Source: Persephonella marina EX-H1
GTDB taxonomy: Bacteria > Aquificota > Aquificia > Aquificales > Hydrogenothermaceae
Length of the DNA stretch: 64,000 nt
NCBI RefSeq assembly: GCF_000021565.1
Contig: NC_012440.1
Span: 822,210-886,209 of the forward strand
Direction of reading: 5' to 3'
Shown here: positions 7,671 through 16,391 of the stretch, piece after piece
Layout of the letters: every line of letters starts with the position of its first letter
How positions within the stretch are numbered: the stretch's first letter is position 1
Translations under genes and position numbers: made by a program
Notes under the pieces: model-generated
What the model was told of the DNA's origin: nothing
The model's input: the letters and a program-made list of their open reading frames with translations, nothing else
The model's database searches: none

Positions 7671-9258
7671 CAACATCTGCCAGAAGTTCATCTGCAAGCT
7701 GAAGACTCTTACTGTTTATCACACCTGAGAGCATTCTGGCTATCTCCATTTTCCTCTCTTCTCCAGACACCTCTTTTACTACAGCACGGGTCTTTCCATT
7801 CTCTGAAAACTTGTCTATGTAGAAATGTTTATCAGCTCTGACAGCGACCTGTGGAAGATGTGTTACAAGAACTACCTGATAGTTCTCAGAAAGCTTCTTT
7901 AGTTTATCTGCCATCAGTATGGCAGTTTTTCCTCCAATACCTGTATCTATCTCATCAAATATCATACAGTCAGTATCGCTTCCTGCAACAACCTTTAATG
8001 CAAGGGATACCCTTGAGATCTCACCACCTGAGGCTGCCTCTCCAAGAGGAGATGGTGGAATATCCTTATTACCTGAGAAAAGAAAAGAGATATCATCCTT
8101 TCCAGTCCTGTCTAACTCCTTCTCCTTTATATCAACAATAAAAGTTGCATCTTTCAGGGCAAGATCAGTTAGATGCTTTCTTACCTTTTCCTCAAGCTCT
8201 CTCCCTTTTTTCTTTCTGATAGCTGATATCTCTTCAGCCAGTTCTTTTAACTCTTTGTATGCTTTTTCTTTTTCTTTAGTTACCTCTGGTATCTCAAACT
8301 CCAAATTTTCAAGATATTCTATCCTTTTTTTAAGTTTTTCTTTGAGGATGATAAGACCCTTCTCATCTGTGTTGTATTTCATCTCAAGTCTGTTAATTAG
8401 ATCCAATCTTTCCTGTATCCTGACCATTTCAGATCTATCAATATCAAGATCAAAATCAAGAAGGCTGTATGAGCTTTCTTTCAGCAGTATTCTTGCCTCT
8501 TCCAGGTTTTCCAGAATGTTTTTCAGTTCTCTATGTGTATCCGATATCTTCCCAATATCCTTTATAACCTGATCTAACTTATCAAGTATTGAGTTTTCCT
8601 CTTCTGATATATTCATAAGAGATCTTGATATGTTCTGATGTATCTCCTGAATTCTGCTTATATAGGAGTACTTTTCCTCTAAATCCTTTTTCTCCCCTTC
8701 TTTAATATCTGCCTCTTCAAGTTCCTGAAGCTGATACCTGAGTATGTCTAACTCTTTAATCCTGTTTGACTGTTCCTCCAGGAGTTTCTCTTCTTTTTTT
8801 CTAAGCTCTGTATATCTTCTGTAAACCTTCTGGTATTTTTCTAACACATCCAGAATGCCAGCGTATCTGTCCAGTATGTATCTGTGGTATTCCTTATGTA
8901 GAAGTTTTTGCTGCTGGTGCTGACCGTGTATCTCAACAACGCCTTCTGAAGCCTCTTTAACTGTTGAGAGTGTAGATCTCCTTCCATTTATATAGTAAGC
9001 ACTTCTGCCTCCTTTTATCTCCCTTGATATTATCAGTGTTCCATCTTCCGAGTATTGATTATCAACATTTTCAAAGACAAGCTCAACATAGCTTCCATCT
9101 GAGAAATTTCCTTTTTTCCCAAGAACGAACTCAACAGCATCAATAATTAGAGATTTTCCGACACCTGTTTCTCCTGTGAAAACATTAAGGCCTTCGTCAA
9201 GATCTATACTTATATCTTCCATATAAAGAAATTTTTTGATATTTATCTGGGTGAGCAT
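7663..9258 (-). CDS. recN: DNA repair protein RecN
   Basis: RecN is an SMC-like ATPase that acts early at double-strand breaks. The N-terminal ATPase half has Walker A as TGETGVGKS. A long coiled coil spans roughly residues 150-360, and the C-terminal half has the ABC signature EAASGGEISRVSLAL and Walker B MIFDEIDTGIGG, then the His switch VTHLPQVA. I choose the ATG at 9258 (531 residues) because the protein then begins MLTQINIKKF like other RecN proteins; a TTG at 9294 would add 12 residues and has no ribosome site. Confidence 0.95.
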   Translation of the reverse strand: MLTQINIKKFLYMEDISIDLDEGLNVFTGETGVGKSLIIDAVEFVLGKKGNFSDGSYVELVFENVDNQYSEDGTLIISREIKGGRSAYYINGRRSTLSTVKEASEGVVEIHGQHQQQKLLHKEYHRYILDRYAGILDVLEKYQKVYRRYTELRKKEEKLLEEQSNRIKELDILRYQLQELEEADIKEGEKKDLEEKYSYISRIQEIHQNISRSLMNISEEENSILDKLDQVIKDIGKISDTHRELKNILENLEEARILLKESSYSLLDFDLDIDRSEMVRIQERLDLINRLEMKYNTDEKGLIILKEKLKKRIEYLENLEFEIPEVTKEKEKAYKELKELAEEISAIRKKKGRELEEKVRKHLTDLALKDATFIVDIKEKELDRTGKDDISFLFSGNKDIPPSPLGEAASGGEISRVSLALKVVAGSDTDCMIFDEIDTGIGGKTAILMADKLKKLSENYQVVLVTHLPQVAVRADKHFYIDKFSENGKTRAVVKEVSGEERKMEIARMLSGVINSKSLQLADELLADVVR

Positions 9259-9346
9259 CTTATAGAATTTATTACATTTTTTTATCTCAGGCAATATGAT
9301 CTATATTATTTGTTTTCGTAAAATACAGATGTTATATTTAATAGTA

Positions 9347-9637
9347 ATGAAAATCAGAAAGGTTATATTTAGCTTTTTATTAATAGGTTTGCTGTTTAAC
9401 ACATTTCATGATTACCTGTTTTACAATGTAGACCCCTGTATGGAGTATGCAAACACAGCCTTCCAGATTGATGACGGCTACTGTCAGATACATGAAAATC
9501 TACATATGCCTTATATAAAGCCTTTTTTTATCATTCCCATATCAGACAGGTTTGAGGAGAAATACAGCTTTTACTATAAAAAGCCTGAGTTAGACCCTCT
9601 CGCCTCAGAGATATTCAAACCACCTAAACATATCTGA
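9347..9637 (+). CDS. Small exported protein upstream of the RND efflux genes
   Basis: This 96-residue protein starts at the ATG at 9347, with in-frame starts possible at 9296 and 9329. Residues 1-20 are a hydrophobic signal-like segment. The mature part has two cysteines (in VDPCMEY and GYCQIHENLHMP), several His and many aromatics, so a periplasmic metal or redox role is conceivable. I recognise no family. It ends 60 bases before the efflux operon and is on the same strand, which hints at a link to metal efflux. No clear ribosome site precedes it, so the exact start is uncertain. Confidence 0.55.
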   Translation: MKIRKVIFSFLLIGLLFNTFHDYLFYNVDPCMEYANTAFQIDDGYCQIHENLHMPYIKPFFIIPISDRFEEKYSFYYKKPELDPLASEIFKPPKHI

Positions 9638-9697
9638 TCAATCTTTTCACACCCTTATTCTGTCTTTTTACCACACTTAAATTTTCAGGAGGAAAGT

Positions 9698-10882
9698 ATG
9701 ATTAGAAGGTATATGTTCCTGTTTGTGTTGTTCTTAGCAGGTCTTTCCTATGGTGAGACCGTTGAACAGCTTATTGATTATGCAGTAAAAAACAGTCCGC
9801 AGATAAAGGCTTACAGGTATGAGGTTGAGTCTGTTAAGGGGGATATAAAGTCTGCAGAGGCTCTGCCTAACCCTGAGGCTTACGTACAGTTTGGGAGGTT
9901 GTATTCCCAGTCTGAAAGCGGTTTTAACCTGACTGAGATCTCCATACACCAGCAGTTGAGACTGTGGGGAACAAGGAAAAATGCTGTAGAGGAAGCTTTA
10001 CTTAAAAAATCTGCCTTTGAGTATATGTTTGATTTTTACAGAAATCAGATAGCTGGTGAGGTTTACAAAAAGTTTTATGAAGCCCTTTACTACAGGGAGC
10101 TTTTAAAAATAAAAGAGGAGAACCTGAATATAGTAAAGTCCTTTTACGATTTTGTTAGGAAGAATTATGAGCTTGGGGAGGAGACAAAGTTAAACCTTTT
10201 CAGGGCTGAGAAGGATCTTAAGATAGCCCAGCTTGAACTTGATCAGGTTAAAACAGAGTTCCAGATAAGACTAAAAGAGCTTTCAGGTACAGTTGGAAGA
10301 GAGGTCAGAAGTGTAGAAGGAGATCTAAAGGTTATAAAAGATATAAAGGATCTTCAGATAGATCAGCTTCCTGAGATAAAGTATCTGGAAAAACTTAAGG
10401 AATCTGTAGAAAAAGCTGTTTTAGTTCAGAAAGGTCTTGCAAAACCGCAGATAGGCGTTGAGCTGATAGCAGGTGAGGATGCAGCAGAACTTGGGAAGTA
10501 TGAGTTTGGTATAGGTATATCAACAACCCTCCCTGTGTTTTACAGAAATGAAGGTGAGATTATAAAGCTTGTCGGTACAAAAAACAGTATCTTACAGAAG
10601 ATAAAACAGAGGAAGCTCATATACAGATCAAAGATTGAAGGTCTGAAACAGAAGTATGCGATCCTCAGATCACAGCTTAAAGATATTGACAGTAAGATAA
10701 TCCCTTCACTTTCAGATGCTCTAAACCTTGGGAAGAAAAGCTTTAAGCTCAAGGTAATAACACTTTTTGAGCTTTCTGATTTAAGAAAGCAGTATATAGA
10801 GGCTTTAGTTTACAGAGCTCAACTTCTAAATGAGATACACCAGGCTTACGGAGAATACATAAAAATAGGAGGAATAAGATGA
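9698..10882 (+). CDS. Outer membrane efflux protein (CzcC/CusC type)
   Basis: This is the outer membrane channel of a tripartite metal efflux system. It is 394 residues with a signal peptide (MIRRYMFLFVLFLAGLSYG) and then two TolC-like repeats dominated by long amphipathic helices. Motifs such as NPEAYVQFGR near residue 60 and the YRAQLLNEI-type helix near the end suit the OEP/CzcC family. The ribosome site AGGAGG is seven bases before the ATG. The next gene's ATG overlaps this stop by four bases, so the adaptor is translationally coupled. Confidence 0.9.
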   Translation: MIRRYMFLFVLFLAGLSYGETVEQLIDYAVKNSPQIKAYRYEVESVKGDIKSAEALPNPEAYVQFGRLYSQSESGFNLTEISIHQQLRLWGTRKNAVEEALLKKSAFEYMFDFYRNQIAGEVYKKFYEALYYRELLKIKEENLNIVKSFYDFVRKNYELGEETKLNLFRAEKDLKIAQLELDQVKTEFQIRLKELSGTVGREVRSVEGDLKVIKDIKDLQIDQLPEIKYLEKLKESVEKAVLVQKGLAKPQIGVELIAGEDAAELGKYEFGIGISTTLPVFYRNEGEIIKLVGTKNSILQKIKQRKLIYRSKIEGLKQKYAILRSQLKDIDSKIIPSLSDALNLGKKSFKLKVITLFELSDLRKQYIEALVYRAQLLNEIHQAYGEYIKIGGIR

Positions 10883-11970
10883 GATCAATACTTTACTTTC
10901 TGATATCTTTCCTTGGTTTATCTTTTATCGCCTTTGCAGGTGGAGGACATGGACATGGAGACCTTGGAGAAGGGGAGTTTGAACTGAGTAAGGAGATAGT
11001 TGAAAAACTGAATATAAAATGGGATCTGGTTAAAGAGAGGGAGATTTCCTTAAAAAGGAAGTATCCTGCTGTTGTAAAGGATGATCTTACACTATCAGAA
11101 GCTGTTTACTCACCTGTTGAAGGTATCGTTAAAAAGCTATTTGTAAAGGAAGGAGATCCTGTTAAAAAAGGTCAGAAACTTGCACTTATATACTCACCTG
11201 AGATAAGGAAGCTCATAGCTGATATAAAACTTGCACAGGTAAAAGTCAGAAATCTTAAGGCTGTTTATGAGAGGGAGAAGAAGCTATATGAAGCTGAAGT
11301 GATACCATACGGTAGATTTTTTACAGCAAAGATAAATTATGAGAACGCTTTAGGTGAGCTTAACGCACTCAAGGAATCTCTCAGAGCTTACGGGGAGATA
11401 GAAGGAACATACCTTGTTCTCAAATCTCATATGGACGGGTATGTTGCCGTTCAGAATGTTGTTCTTGGAGATAGTGTTGATCTTTCAAAACAGCTTTTCA
11501 AGATACACTCCCATGAAAAACTGTGGGTTGTTGCACTGGTTCCCGTTGGGGAGACAGGAATTTTCAAGGAAGGAATGAATGTTGATATCCTTTCTCCACT
11601 TGGGAAAACAAAAGGTTTCGTAGATTTCATAAGTCATAAGGTAGACCCTGAAACCAAGAGAAATGAGGTGAGAATCATAGGTGATAACTCAAATGACACA
11701 TTAAAACCAAATATGTTTGTTGATGTTCTGGTGAAAAAGAAGAAGGTAAAAGGGATTTTTATACCTGAAAAGGCTGTTGTCCTTAAGGATGGAAAGTTCT
11801 ATGTTTTCCAGAAGGAAAACAGTCATGTCTCACCTGTGGAGGTTGTGTTAGGTGAAAAGATAGATGGCTTTTACAGACTTATAGATGGTTTACATGAAGG
11901 TGATCAGATAATAGTTGAAGGTGTCTCTTTTCTGAAAAGCAGATTTTTAGCTGAAGTTGAAGGACATTAA
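10879..11970 (+). CDS. RND efflux periplasmic adaptor subunit (CzcB/CusB type)
   Basis: This 363-residue membrane fusion protein links the inner-membrane pump to the outer-membrane channel. A signal peptide (residues 1-20) is followed by a His-rich mature N-terminus, GGGHGHGDLGEG, which may bind the exported metal. A lipoyl-like half (SPVEGIVKKLFVKEGDPV), a helical hairpin (about residues 105-160), the second lipoyl half (LKSHMDGYVAVQNVVLGDSV) and beta-barrel domains follow in the usual order. It sits between the channel and pump genes with four-base overlap upstream and an 11-base gap downstream. Confidence 0.9.
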   Translation: MRSILYFLISFLGLSFIAFAGGGHGHGDLGEGEFELSKEIVEKLNIKWDLVKEREISLKRKYPAVVKDDLTLSEAVYSPVEGIVKKLFVKEGDPVKKGQKLALIYSPEIRKLIADIKLAQVKVRNLKAVYEREKKLYEAEVIPYGRFFTAKINYENALGELNALKESLRAYGEIEGTYLVLKSHMDGYVAVQNVVLGDSVDLSKQLFKIHSHEKLWVVALVPVGETGIFKEGMNVDILSPLGKTKGFVDFISHKVDPETKRNEVRIIGDNSNDTLKPNMFVDVLVKKKKVKGIFIPEKAVVLKDGKFYVFQKENSHVSPVEVVLGEKIDGFYRLIDGLHEGDQIIVEGVSFLKSRFLAEVEGH

Positions 11971-11981
11971 GGGAGGAAAAG

Positions 11982-14900
11982 ATGATTAGATGGATACTTC
12001 AGTATAGATTACTTGTTATTTTTGCCCTTATAGGTGTTATCTCTTACGGTTATTACTCATTTAAAACTATCCCTGTTGATACATTTCCTGATCCAACACC
12101 ATTACAGGTAAATATATACACGGAAGCACCCGGTTACTCTGCAGAGGAGGTTGAGGCTCTCATAACAAAAAAGATAGAAACTGTTATGTCCGGGATAAAG
12201 GATGTTGAGAAGGTAAGGAGTACATCTATACCTGGTCTTTCCTATGTTGCGATATTCTTCAAAGACGGAACGGATATCTACTTTGATAGAAGACTTGTTA
12301 TGGAAAAACTCCCTGAGGCCCAGAGTCAGCTTCCCCCAGGTATCGTTCCTATTATGGGGCCTAACACTTCAGGACTTGGAAATGTTCTTATATACGCGCT
12401 TATCACTGAGAACAATAAGTACTCTCTAACAGATCTAAGGGCGATCCAGGAATGGCTTATAAAACCTATACTTAAATCTATAGACGGTGTTGAGGATATA
12501 TCACAGTGGGGTCCTGAAAAGGCATACCTTATTAAGCCAGATCCTGAAAAACTTATACAGTACGATCTCACACTTGGAGATATATTTGAGGCTGTTGAGA
12601 GAAACGGCGGTCTTGCAGGTGGTGGATACACAAAGACACCTGAGGGAGATCTTGTTGTAAGAGCCGTTGCAAGTATAACAGAAATAGATCAGATAAAGGA
12701 GATCCCTGTAAAGGTAGATCACGGAACTGTTATAAGAGTAAAGGATCTGGCTGTTGTTGAGGAAGGTGAAGTTCCCCAGAGAAGAGGTGCATTCACACTC
12801 AATGGAGAGGAAGTTCAGGGTAATATCGTTCTTAAAAGGGTTCACACAAACACAAAAGAGCTTATAAAAAAACTTAAAGCTGAGATAGAAAAGATAAACA
12901 GTGAGGTTCTACCGGAGGATGTAAAGATAGTCATACTTTACGATCAGTCTTATCTCACAGACAAAGCACTTTCAACGATAGAAAAGGCATTACTTGAAGG
13001 TATAATTCTTGTTTCAATAGCTATGATGATATTCCTCTGGAATGTAAGGGCTGCTGTTTTAGTTATTCTATCAATCCCTTTTACACTTCTGATAGCATTT
13101 GCCGTTATGAAAAATCTCGGACTTACCGCTGATCTTATGTCACTTGGAGGTCTTGCTATAGGACTTGGTCTTTTTGCTGATGCTACAGTTGTTGTTATAG
13201 AGAATATATTCAGACATTTAAGTCATGCTAAAAACAGGGTGAATAATAAAGAGGTAAAACTTGAAATTATTAAGTTATCAGTTCAGGAGATAACAAGACC
13301 TGTATTCTTTGCGATAATCATAATAATGGTTGTTTTCCTTCCTATCTTCAGTTTTGAGTCTGTTGAAGGTAAATACTTCAAGCCCCTTGCCTTAACCATA
13401 ATAGTTGCCCTTGCTGCATCTCTCCTTGTTGCATATGTCTCAATGCCTGTTCTCGCTTACTTTGGTCTGAAACCAGGATCAGAAAAGAATGTTGTTATGG
13501 ATTTTATAGAGAAGATCTATATAACAGTCCTGAAAGGGGCGATGAAAATAGGTCTTCCACTGTTTGTTGCAACGGTTATTCTTTTTGGTTTTTCTGTATA
13601 TCTTCTCACGAAAGTGGGAACAGAGTTCACACCTGAGCTTGATGAGGGAGCTGTATTACTTGAGGTTTTTCTGGATACTAACATATCGAGGGAGGAAGCT
13701 AAGAAGATAGCAAATGTTATTGAGGAAAGGGCAAAATCCTTTGATGTTGTTACAAATGCGTTCACAACGGTAGGAAGGGCTGAGAAAGGTGAGGTTACAG
13801 ATGTTTCATACTTTGAGGTATGGATACTTCTAAAGCCGTACAGGGAATGGAAAAGTATGAAAACGAGAAAGGAGTTTGAGGAGGCTTTAAGGGAGAAGTT
13901 ACATGATCTGCCTGTAGCAGGACTTGTTTTCACACAGCCGATTGCTATGAGGATAGAGGAGCTTCTATCCGGAGTCAGGGCTATGATAGCTGTTAAGGTT
14001 TTTGGTGAGGATCTTAATGAGATAAATAGGATAGCCATGAAGGTTGAGGAGGTAGCAACAAAGATACCAGGTGCTGTTGATGTTGAAACGGAGATACAGT
14101 CTGGAAGGCTCCAGCTCCAGATTATACCGAAGTACGATCAGCTTTACAAATACGGATATGATGTCCAGAGATTGTTAGACCTTGTAGGCGAGTATATGGC
14201 TGGTGTTGAGGTGAATGAGTTCAGAAAAGAGCTTATCAGCTTCCCCGTTATGATAAAACTTCCTGAGGACACGCTTGATAATATTGAAAAGATAAAAAAT
14301 ATTCCTCTTTTCAGGAAGGATGATGGAACACTGCTCAGGCTTCAGGATGTGGCAGATGTTAGAATAGTCCCTGGATTTTCAAAGATCAGACATGAGAACG
14401 GGCTCAGGTATGCTCTTGTTCAGATGAATCTTGAAGGAAGAGATCTTGGAGGTTTTATAAGGGAGCTTGAGGCAAAGATAAAGGAGGAGATAAAGCTTCC
14501 TGAAGGATATTTCATAAAGTTTGCAGGACAGTTTGAGAATCAGGAAAGGGCTATGAAGAGACTCTCTATAGTCGTTCCTATAGCTATCCTTCTGATATTT
14601 GTTCTCCTTTATATAAATTACAACTCTGTAAGGGATTCTCTCCTGATAATGTTAAATGTTCCGTTTGCGACAATTGGAGGTATATTAGCCCTATATATAT
14701 CAGGTTTTCATCTTTCAGTTCCGGCAGCGATAGGTTTTATAGCCGTATTTGGTATAGCAACGCTTAACGGTGTTGTTCTAGTTTCATACATAAGGCAGAT
14801 GCTTGATGAGGGCTTTGATATTGAGGAATCAATAAACAGAGCCACAAAGCTAAGATTAAGACCTATACTTATAACGGCAACAGCTGCATCCCTTGGTCTT

Positions 14901-15053
14901 CTCCCTATACTCTTTACACAGGATATAGGTTCAGAGATACAGAAACCTATAGCTGTTGTTGTGATAGGAGGTATATTCACATCAACATTCTTAACATTAA
15001 TACTTCTGCCTATAGTTTATAAGATCGTTTACAGACTGACACAGAAGGCCTAA
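11982..15053 (+). CDS. Heavy-metal efflux RND pump (CzcA/CusA family)
   Basis: This 1023-residue inner-membrane proton/metal antiporter of the HME-RND family has twelve membrane helices and two large periplasmic loops. The TM4 proton-relay motif reads GLGLFADATVVVIEN, with Asp400 and Glu407 present. The first Asp of the CzcA motif (DFGxxxD) is replaced by Gly394, and CusA has Ala there. This points to a CusA-like (Cu+/Ag+) or another HME subgroup rather than classical Zn/Co/Cd CzcA. It is the last gene of the three-gene pump operon, and a strong hairpin follows three bases after its stop. Confidence 0.93.
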   Translation: MIRWILQYRLLVIFALIGVISYGYYSFKTIPVDTFPDPTPLQVNIYTEAPGYSAEEVEALITKKIETVMSGIKDVEKVRSTSIPGLSYVAIFFKDGTDIYFDRRLVMEKLPEAQSQLPPGIVPIMGPNTSGLGNVLIYALITENNKYSLTDLRAIQEWLIKPILKSIDGVEDISQWGPEKAYLIKPDPEKLIQYDLTLGDIFEAVERNGGLAGGGYTKTPEGDLVVRAVASITEIDQIKEIPVKVDHGTVIRVKDLAVVEEGEVPQRRGAFTLNGEEVQGNIVLKRVHTNTKELIKKLKAEIEKINSEVLPEDVKIVILYDQSYLTDKALSTIEKALLEGIILVSIAMMIFLWNVRAAVLVILSIPFTLLIAFAVMKNLGLTADLMSLGGLAIGLGLFADATVVVIENIFRHLSHAKNRVNNKEVKLEIIKLSVQEITRPVFFAIIIIMVVFLPIFSFESVEGKYFKPLALTIIVALAASLLVAYVSMPVLAYFGLKPGSEKNVVMDFIEKIYITVLKGAMKIGLPLFVATVILFGFSVYLLTKVGTEFTPELDEGAVLLEVFLDTNISREEAKKIANVIEERAKSFDVVTNAFTTVGRAEKGEVTDVSYFEVWILLKPYREWKSMKTRKEFEEALREKLHDLPVAGLVFTQPIAMRIEELLSGVRAMIAVKVFGEDLNEINRIAMKVEEVATKIPGAVDVETEIQSGRLQLQIIPKYDQLYKYGYDVQRLLDLVGEYMAGVEVNEFRKELISFPVMIKLPEDTLDNIEKIKNIPLFRKDDGTLLRLQDVADVRIVPGFSKIRHENGLRYALVQMNLEGRDLGGFIRELEAKIKEEIKLPEGYFIKFAGQFENQERAMKRLSIVVPIAILLIFVLLYINYNSVRDSLLIMLNVPFATIGGILALYISGFHLSVPAAIGFIAVFGIATLNGVVLVSYIRQMLDEGFDIEESINRATKLRLRPILITATAASLGLLPILFTQDIGSEIQKPIAVVVIGGIFTSTFLTLILLPIVYKIVYRLTQKA

Positions 15054-15055
15054 AA

Positions 15056-15087
15056 AGACTCCCTTCCTTCCGGAGGGAAGGGAGTCT
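15056..15087 (+). terminator. Hairpin after the RND pump gene
   Basis: A 12-base perfect stem (AGACTCCCTTCC at 15056-15067 with GGAAGGGAGTCT at 15076-15087) encloses an 8-base loop. It starts three bases after the pump stop codon. An A-rich stretch precedes it and a weak AT stretch follows, with no long T-run, so it may act as a terminator with partial read-through or as an mRNA 3'-end stabiliser between the pump operon and the DUF2231/VIT pair. Confidence 0.75.
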
Positions 15088-15120
15088 AAATTTAAAAATA
15101 TCAATAATAAGGAGGATACG

Positions 15121-15609
15121 ATGGAGTTACTATCACAGTTACACCCACCGATGGTTCATTTTGCTATAGCACTTGTGATGATAGGTGTGTTTTTTGATAT
15201 AGCAGGTTTTGTTCTAAAGAAGGATCATCTTAAACATGCAGGTTTCTGGACTATAGTTTTTGGTATGCTTGCAGTATGGGGAGCAGCATTTACAGGTCAT
15301 CAGGCAGAGGAGCTCGTTGAGGAAGCCATAAAAGGAACAGCAGCTTACGAACTTCTTGAGAAACATGAGGAGATAGGGGAGATACTGCCCTGGGCTGTAA
15401 CTGTATTGGGTCTTTTAAGGATATATCTGTTTTTCAAAAGTAAGGATCTATTATTTATCGTTTACCTGATCGCAGGTATTGTTGTAGCAGGTGTTATAGG
15501 TCTTCAGGGAAGAATAGGTGGAAAACTTGTTTATGAACATGGCGTTGGGGTGAAAGGAAAAGGTGTCCAGATACAGGAAAAGTACCACAACCATGAAGAT
15601 GAAGAGTAA
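15121..15609 (+). CDS. DUF2231 family membrane protein
   Basis: This 162-residue protein has four hydrophobic segments and the DUF2231 signatures LHPPMVHFAIALVMIG at the N-terminus and GGKLVYEHGVGV near the C-terminus; conserved His residues lie in both. The family is often found beside metal or redox membrane proteins, and its function is not established. The tail is rich in His and acidic residues (EKYHNHEDEE). AAGGAGG lies five bases before the ATG. Its stop overlaps the next ATG by one base, making a two-gene unit with the VIT-like protein, probably read with or just after the metal pump. Confidence 0.85.
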   Translation: MELLSQLHPPMVHFAIALVMIGVFFDIAGFVLKKDHLKHAGFWTIVFGMLAVWGAAFTGHQAEELVEEAIKGTAAYELLEKHEEIGEILPWAVTVLGLLRIYLFFKSKDLLFIVYLIAGIVVAGVIGLQGRIGGKLVYEHGVGVKGKGVQIQEKYHNHEDEE

Positions 15610-16082
15610 TGATAAGTTATATTAAGAAAGGTATAGGATTTGGTCTGACTTCAGGTGTGATCACAACCTTAGGTATGCTGATCGGACTTTCTGCTATATC
15701 TGAATCAAAAGCTATCATCGTTGGTGGTATAATCTCCATCGCTATAGCTGATGCTGCTTCTGACGCACTTGGGATACATATAGCCGAGGAATCTCACGAG
15801 AAATCAGAGGCAAGACATATATGGACAGCTACTATCTCAACATTCATCTCAAAGTTTGTTATAGCCTCTTCATTTCTTGTCCCTCTTCTTTTTCTTGATA
15901 TGAGGCTTGCCGTTCCTGTCTGTGTTCTGTGGGGGTTTTTCCTTCTTACAGTTTTCAGTTATAAGATAGCCAAGGATAGAGATGAGAATCCTTTAATTAC
16001 TATACTTGAGCATATCAGTATAGCCTCTGTTGTTCTTATAATCATACATTTAACAGGTGAACTGATAAGAAGATTACAGTAG
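15609..16082 (+). CDS. VIT1/CCC1-like membrane transporter
   Basis: This 157-residue protein with about four to five membrane helices resembles the VIT (vacuolar iron transporter)/CCC1 family. The N-terminal helix GFGLTSGVITTLGMLIGL, the second helix IVGGIISIAIADAASDALG and the acidic AEESHEKSEA stretch are typical, and an Asp and several Glu/His could handle iron or manganese. It is shorter than eukaryotic VIT1 and lacks a separate cytoplasmic metal domain. Context (metal efflux genes, DUF2231) suits a metal-related role. Substrate is inference. Confidence 0.75.
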   Translation: MISYIKKGIGFGLTSGVITTLGMLIGLSAISESKAIIVGGIISIAIADAASDALGIHIAEESHEKSEARHIWTATISTFISKFVIASSFLVPLLFLDMRLAVPVCVLWGFFLLTVFSYKIAKDRDENPLITILEHISIASVVLIIIHLTGELIRRLQ

Positions 16083-16094
16083 GGTAAAATTACC

Positions 16095-16121
16095 TTGATT
16101 TATAAGTTATAACCATATAAT
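16095..16121 (+). promoter_or_regulatory. Probable sigma-70 type promoter of the PqqD/ATP-grasp operon
   Basis: TTGATT at 16095-16100 and TATAAT at 16116-16121 are separated by 15 bases, shorter than the ideal 17 but with a perfect -10. Transcription would start near 16128, about 20 bases before the ATG at 16147. GAGG lies just upstream of that ATG. It separates the new operon from the VIT gene that ends at 16082. Confidence 0.55.
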
Positions 16122-16146
16122 TTAATCTAAAAAAAGAGGTTTTAAG

Positions 16147-16383
16147 ATGGACAGGATTTCACAGCTTGCTATAAATGAAGAAGGTTTTGTTTTTGATCCT
16201 TTAACAGGTGAGAGTTTTACCGTAAACCAGACAGGGCTTTTGATACTGAAAGGGTTAAAAGAGGGGAAAACAGAAGAGGAGATCGTTGAGGAAATCGTTG
16301 AGAACTTTGAGGTCTCAAAGGATGAGGCTGAAAGGGATCTGACAGATTTTATAGAGAAGCTGAGAAGCTATAGACTCATTTAG
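16147..16383 (+). CDS. Stand-alone PqqD-like RRE protein
   Basis: This 78-residue protein matches the PqqD fold: an N-terminal beta portion (EGFVFDPLTGESFTVNQTG), the ILKGLKEGKTEEEIVEEI helix pair, and a C-terminal helix ending DFIEKLRSYRLI. The phrase with NQTG before a helix and LxxG-K/T-EEEI is characteristic. PqqD-like domains are RiPP recognition elements that bind leader peptides and present them to modifying enzymes. Here it is the first gene of a seven-gene unit and lies 8 bases before an ATP-grasp ligase. No PqqA/PqqE, radical SAM or lasso genes are present, so its peptide partner is unknown. Confidence 0.8.
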   Translation: MDRISQLAINEEGFVFDPLTGESFTVNQTGLLILKGLKEGKTEEEIVEEIVENFEVSKDEAERDLTDFIEKLRSYRLI

Positions 16384-16391
16384 GAGGAGGT

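Noticed and set aside
9296-9346. Upstream start of the small exported protein at 9296
   Set aside because: It would add 17 residues before the signal peptide and overlaps the region upstream of recN; the ATG at 9347 gives a normal signal sequence.
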